In this document: piece after piece, positions 39,623 to 41,960 of the stretch
Numbering within the stretch: the first letter of the stretch is position 1
How the letters are laid out: each line of letters begins with the position of its first letter
From: a virus
Virus record (IMG/VR): IMGVR_UViG_3300046471_000251
Location: 1-41,960 of that record
Strand: one strand, 5' to 3'
DNA: 41,960 bases
Notes under the pieces: generated by a model
The model's input: the letters and a program-made list of their open reading frames with translations, nothing else
Told to the model about the DNA's origin: nothing
Databases searched by the model: none
Translations under genes and position numbers: made by a program

Positions 39623-39652
39623 CCAGTTCTAACCCCCCCCCACATATTATCG

Positions 39653-39677
39653 AGCCCGCAAACGCGGGCTTTTTTTC
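39653..39677 (+). terminator. Intrinsic terminator between the methyltransferase-like gene and the endolysin
   Basis: Stem AGCCCGC (39653-39659)/GCGGGCT (39664-39670), loop AAAC, followed by a long T run. It ends the cargo transcript; late transcription must read through to reach the lysis genes. Confidence 0.92.
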
Positions 39678-39693
39678 GTCTGGAGAAAAGCGA

Positions 39694-40203
39694 ATGGCAC
39701 GAATTTCTGAAGCGCAGGCGGGCGGGCGAAATGTCCTCGCCTTTCTTGATCTACTCGCATGGTCGGAACTGGGGTCCAGCAACCTGAGGCTGTCAGACGA
39801 CGGCTACAACGTCATCGTGACCGGCACTGACGGCAAGCTCGAGTTGTTCACCGACTACAGCGTTCACCCGTTCGCCGGTGGCCGCAAGTCCAAGGTCTTC
39901 AGCAAGAGCGGGCAGACATCGAACGCATCGGGACGCTACCAGTTCATGCTCAAGGACTACGTGCATTACCGCGATCAGCTGAAACTGCCGGACTTTGGCC
40001 CTGTTAGTCAGGACCGATGGGCGATTCAGCTAATCAAGGAGCGCAAGGCTCTGGACGATATCAAGGCTGGCCGCATCGAATCGGCGATCCAGAAGTGCCG
40101 GAACATCTGGGCCAGTCTGCCGGGCGCGGGCTACGGGCAGCGCGAACACAAGTTTGAAGATCTGCTTGCCCAATACAGCGCGGCGGGCGGGGTGCTCGCA
40201 TGA
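39694..40203 (+). CDS. R: Endolysin, lambda R-type lytic transglycosylase
   Basis: A 169-residue protein with GGAGA upstream. It aligns along its length with lambda R: AFLDLLAWSELGSSN (catalytic Glu25), GYNVIVTGTDGKLELFTDYS, ASGRYQFMLKDYVHYRDQLK, KCRNIWASLPGAGYGQREHK. No signal peptide, so it depends on the holin at 13514-13732. It cuts the glycan strands of peptidoglycan between MurNAc and GlcNAc to give anhydro ends. Its stop overlaps the Rz start. Confidence 0.95.
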   Translation: MARISEAQAGGRNVLAFLDLLAWSELGSSNLRLSDDGYNVIVTGTDGKLELFTDYSVHPFAGGRKSKVFSKSGQTSNASGRYQFMLKDYVHYRDQLKLPDFGPVSQDRWAIQLIKERKALDDIKAGRIESAIQKCRNIWASLPGAGYGQREHKFEDLLAQYSAAGGVLA

Positions 40204-40700
40204 TCGCCGCGCTCAAACTGGTACCGATCTGGGCGTGGGGCATTGTCGCCCTGATCGTCGCTCTATCCGCCGGGCTGCTCTATCAGACCTTGGCCCTCGG
40301 CGACGTGCGCACCGAGTACGCCAAATGCCAATCCGACATCGCCACGGCCGCTCAAGTCGCCAGCGAGAAGGCCCGCGAGACAGAACAGCAACGACAACGC
40401 GACATTGACCAGGTACGAGACGATGCACAGAAGCAAATCAAAGTGGCTGCCGCCGATGCTGTTAACGCTCAGTCTGCTGCTGACAGCCTGCAGCTCGAAG
40501 TCAGTAAGCTGCTTGCCGGTCGCGCCGCCCTCAATACCCAAATTGCCGTCGGAGGCAAGACAATCCGCGATCTCACCGCTGTGCTCGCCGACCTGCGCCA
40601 GCGCGCTGACCAAAGAGCGGGAGAGCTGGCGGCAAGCGCTGATTCAAGCCGAATAGCGGGGCTGGCTTGCGAGCGGGCGTATGACGAGCTGACTCACTGA
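40200..40700 (+). CDS. Rz: Rz-like inner-membrane spanin
   Basis: A 166-residue protein starting in the stop of R. Residues 8-30 (VPIWAWGIVALIVALSAGLL) are an N-terminal membrane anchor; residues about 50-150 are a long periplasmic coiled coil (ATAAQVASEKARETEQQRQR, LRQRADQRAGELAASADSS). It acts with Rz1 to fuse inner and outer membrane at lysis. It ends convergently with a leftward gene, overlapping by seven bases. Confidence 0.92.
   Translation: MIAALKLVPIWAWGIVALIVALSAGLLYQTLALGDVRTEYAKCQSDIATAAQVASEKARETEQQRQRDIDQVRDDAQKQIKVAAADAVNAQSAADSLQLEVSKLLAGRAALNTQIAVGGKTIRDLTAVLADLRQRADQRAGELAASADSSRIAGLACERAYDELTH
40423..40656 (+). CDS. Rz1: Rz1 outer-membrane spanin, nested in Rz in the +1 frame
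   Basis: A 77-residue frame entirely inside Rz. MHRSKSKWLPPMLLTLSLLL leads to a lipobox LTAC, then a Pro-rich mature part (CLPVAPPSIPKLPSEAR). This is the lambda Rz1 layout: lipoprotein, short, proline-rich, +1 frame within Rz. It would be lipidated and anchored in the outer membrane. ATG at 40423; AGGT lies about ten bases upstream. Confidence 0.88.
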   Translation: MHRSKSKWLPPMLLTLSLLLTACSSKSVSCLPVAPPSIPKLPSEARQSAISPLCSPTCASALTKERESWRQALIQAE

Positions 40701-40930
40701 GACGCCAATATCTCCAGCCGCGAGTGCATTGCGGCTTCCATCAGCACATACAGTTCCTCGATGTCGCTGTCGCGCAGCGCTCCGGCAACCTCGATCCCTC
40801 GCACGAATCCCTCCGCGTAACTTCCAGCCTTACGCACGCCGGCGTCATCGGTCGCCACCTCGATCATCGACATCAGCCGCATGACTTCCTCGCGATACTT
40901 GGGCGGCAACGCCCCCTCATCCAAAATCAT
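40694..40930 (-). CDS. Small phage hypothetical protein coupled to SRAP
   Basis: A 78-residue protein, acidic and helical (MILDEGALPPKYREEVMRLM, EGFVRGIEVAGALRDSDIEE). Its start overlaps the SRAP stop by four bases, so the two form an operon. No family recognised. It may share SOS control with SRAP. Confidence 0.75.
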   Translation of the reverse strand: MILDEGALPPKYREEVMRLMSMIEVATDDAGVRKAGSYAEGFVRGIEVAGALRDSDIEELYVLMEAAMHSRLEILASQ

Positions 40931-41571
40931 ACTTCCTCCCTTGGCTGCACCGACATCCGATCGGCCGGATACTGCCGCATGAATTCCATGCTGTCGCTGG
41001 CGGGCGCGTCGAGCCAGTCGTTGTACAGGCCGGCCGGCAGAATCACGACCATGCGCTTTTCATCGTCAGGCTTGTGGTAATCCCGCATGAAGATGTGGTC
41101 ATCGGCGTTGATCGTCAGCATCGAATAGCTGTGCACGATCTCGCCTTCGGGATTCTTCCACCACTCCCACAGTCCGGCGATGCCCAGTGCCTTACCATCA
41201 GTGCGGGCGATGCGCGTGGCGATGGCCTTGCCAGTGCGCCAGTCAGGCTCGTAGATCGCCGCGGCCGGGATGATGCAGTGTTGAGCATTCTTCCAGGCGC
41301 TCCGAAACGATGGCTTCTTGGCTGCCGTCTCTGAGCGGGCGTTGTAGGTGCGCCGGGCAATCTTCGTGTCCTTGCTCCAGCCTGGAATCAGCCCGAACGA
41401 GCCTTCTACCAATTCCAGAGCCGGGCCGGGCTCATCCTGCTCACCGGCGGGGCGCCGAATGAACGGCCCCATGTACGTCGGCCACAAATCCAATCGTCCC
41501 TGCTCAAATGGCTCAACGCCGAACGCCTTCACCAACTGCGCGCGTGATGGTGCTTCGTAATGGCTGCACAT
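40927..41571 (-). CDS. SOS response-associated peptidase (SRAP, YedK-like)
   Basis: A 214-residue protein. The catalytic Cys2 (MCSHYEAPS) is next to the start, as needed after Met removal; Asn77 (TYNARSET), Glu108 (AAIYEPDW) and His166 (YHKPDDEKRMVVILP) complete the SRAP active-site set. The family forms a crosslink with abasic sites in single-stranded DNA through Cys2 and protects replication forks. A LexA box lies about 60 bases upstream of the ATG. Phage copies may protect replicating phage DNA, by inference. Confidence 0.93.
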   Translation of the reverse strand: MCSHYEAPSRAQLVKAFGVEPFEQGRLDLWPTYMGPFIRRPAGEQDEPGPALELVEGSFGLIPGWSKDTKIARRTYNARSETAAKKPSFRSAWKNAQHCIIPAAAIYEPDWRTGKAIATRIARTDGKALGIAGLWEWWKNPEGEIVHSYSMLTINADDHIFMRDYHKPDDEKRMVVILPAGLYNDWLDAPASDSMEFMRQYPADRMSVQPREEV

Positions 41572-41629
41572 AGTTCGTCCGTCGAAATGTGGATATCCAG
41601 TATTGACCGCGAAAGCTCAGGTTAGTTAA

Positions 41630-41645
41630 CTGTACGGATATACAG
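41630..41645. promoter_or_regulatory. LexA (SOS) box between SRAP and the divergent gene
   Basis: CTGTACGGATATACAG fits CTGT-N8-ACAG exactly. It lies 58 bases upstream of the SRAP start and 18 bases before the ATG of the rightward gene, so it can control either or both. Confidence 0.85.
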
Positions 41646-41663
41646 CACTACCGAGAATCGATC

Positions 41664-41960
41664 ATGCATTGCCTCATCACGCGGCGCCGGCACCTTGGCG
41701 TGGCGCTCAGTCGCAAAGAACTCAACGACGCGAAGCCCTTTAAGGGTGACGTGAAGATCAGCGAATTGCCCAACGAAGCCTTGGGACGAACAACCGTAGA
41801 GGCGCATATCATGAGCTGCGTGTCTCATGCCCCAGACCTCTTGCCGCGGCTGATCGATGCCCGGGTTACTGGAATGGGTACGCTCGGCTGGACAATCTCC
41901 GGGCTCGAACAAGTCGGCGATACCTTCTACTTTCAATCCTGGTGGTGCCGTCTTGAGTGA
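41664..41960 (+). CDS. Hypothetical protein at the right end, SOS-linked by position
   Basis: A 98-residue protein, stop at the last three bases of the window, so the gene is complete. MHCLITRRRHLGVALSRKEL, then HIMSCVSHAPDLLPRLIDAR and LEQVGDTFYFQSWWCRL. No family recognised. Only a weak GAG precedes the ATG. It diverges from SRAP with a LexA box 18 bases upstream. Confidence 0.7.
   Translation: MHCLITRRRHLGVALSRKELNDAKPFKGDVKISELPNEALGRTTVEAHIMSCVSHAPDLLPRLIDARVTGMGTLGWTISGLEQVGDTFYFQSWWCRLE

Noticed and set aside
39633-39641. Run of nine C bases after the methyltransferase-like gene, considered as a phase-variable tract
   Set aside because: It lies after the stop codon and before the terminator, so length changes would not alter a protein; it may also be a sequencing-sensitive homopolymer.
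1-41960. tRNA genes, CRISPR arrays, insertion sequences and attachment sites
   Set aside because: I looked for cloverleaf-like sequences, regularly spaced repeats, transposase frames and terminal direct repeats and saw none that I could support; att sites are probably outside the window with the integrase.

Overview
The window is most of a temperate phage genome of lambdoid layout, almost certainly a prophage of a Pseudomonas (fluorescens/syringae-type) host. This rests on the DUF1654 protein (a family centred on Pseudomonas), the Pseudomonas-like codon usage, and a lambda-type immunity and replication region joined to a contractile-tail (myovirus) structural module. The integrase and the rest of the recombination genes are not present; they probably lie left of base 1, where one gene is cut by the edge.

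Layout. Bases 1-4100 hold a leftward early operon of small, mostly unassigned proteins, read from a PL-like promoter at about 4102-4130. That promoter is embedded in two operators with the sequence AACAGCASTGCTAAT. Bases 4200-5670 lie between OL and cI, the position of lambda rexAB. They carry a DUF1654 gene with a LexA box and a P63C-domain gene. A CI-type S24 repressor (5707-6513) and a lambda-Cro homologue (6627-6824) diverge across three further operators (6526-6598). The rightward early genes follow: two small helical proteins, an O-like initiator with an internal iteron origin, a P-like helicase loader, a run of tiny overlapping genes, Ead/Ea22-like, NinB, NinG and a possible late regulator.

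After a secreted moron flanked by terminators (12423-12722) and a holin region (12989-13732) comes a long rightward late operon. It runs portal, MuF, DUF2213 protease/scaffold, cement, capsid, neck proteins, DUF3383 sheath, tube, frameshifted tail chaperone, tape measure with a lysozyme domain, baseplate proteins and tail collar fibre. The two terminase subunits sit unusually late (31285-33341), followed by a beta-helix tail spike.

Between the tail spike and the endolysin is an AT-richer cargo block (35516-39622). It has a leftward pair, a glycosyltransferase and a TPR-WbsX-RgpF protein, and a rightward methyltransferase-like gene with its own promoter and terminator. This looks like a surface-glycan modification locus next to a glycan-binding or glycan-cleaving spike. 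Lysis functions are split: holin and one lipoprotein pair near 13 kb, and a lambda R-type transglycosylase with nested Rz/Rz1 at 39.7-40.7 kb. The right end has a SRAP (YedK) protein gene with a LexA box and a divergent hypothetical gene. Two LexA boxes and a self-cleaving CI repressor tie several modules to the SOS response.
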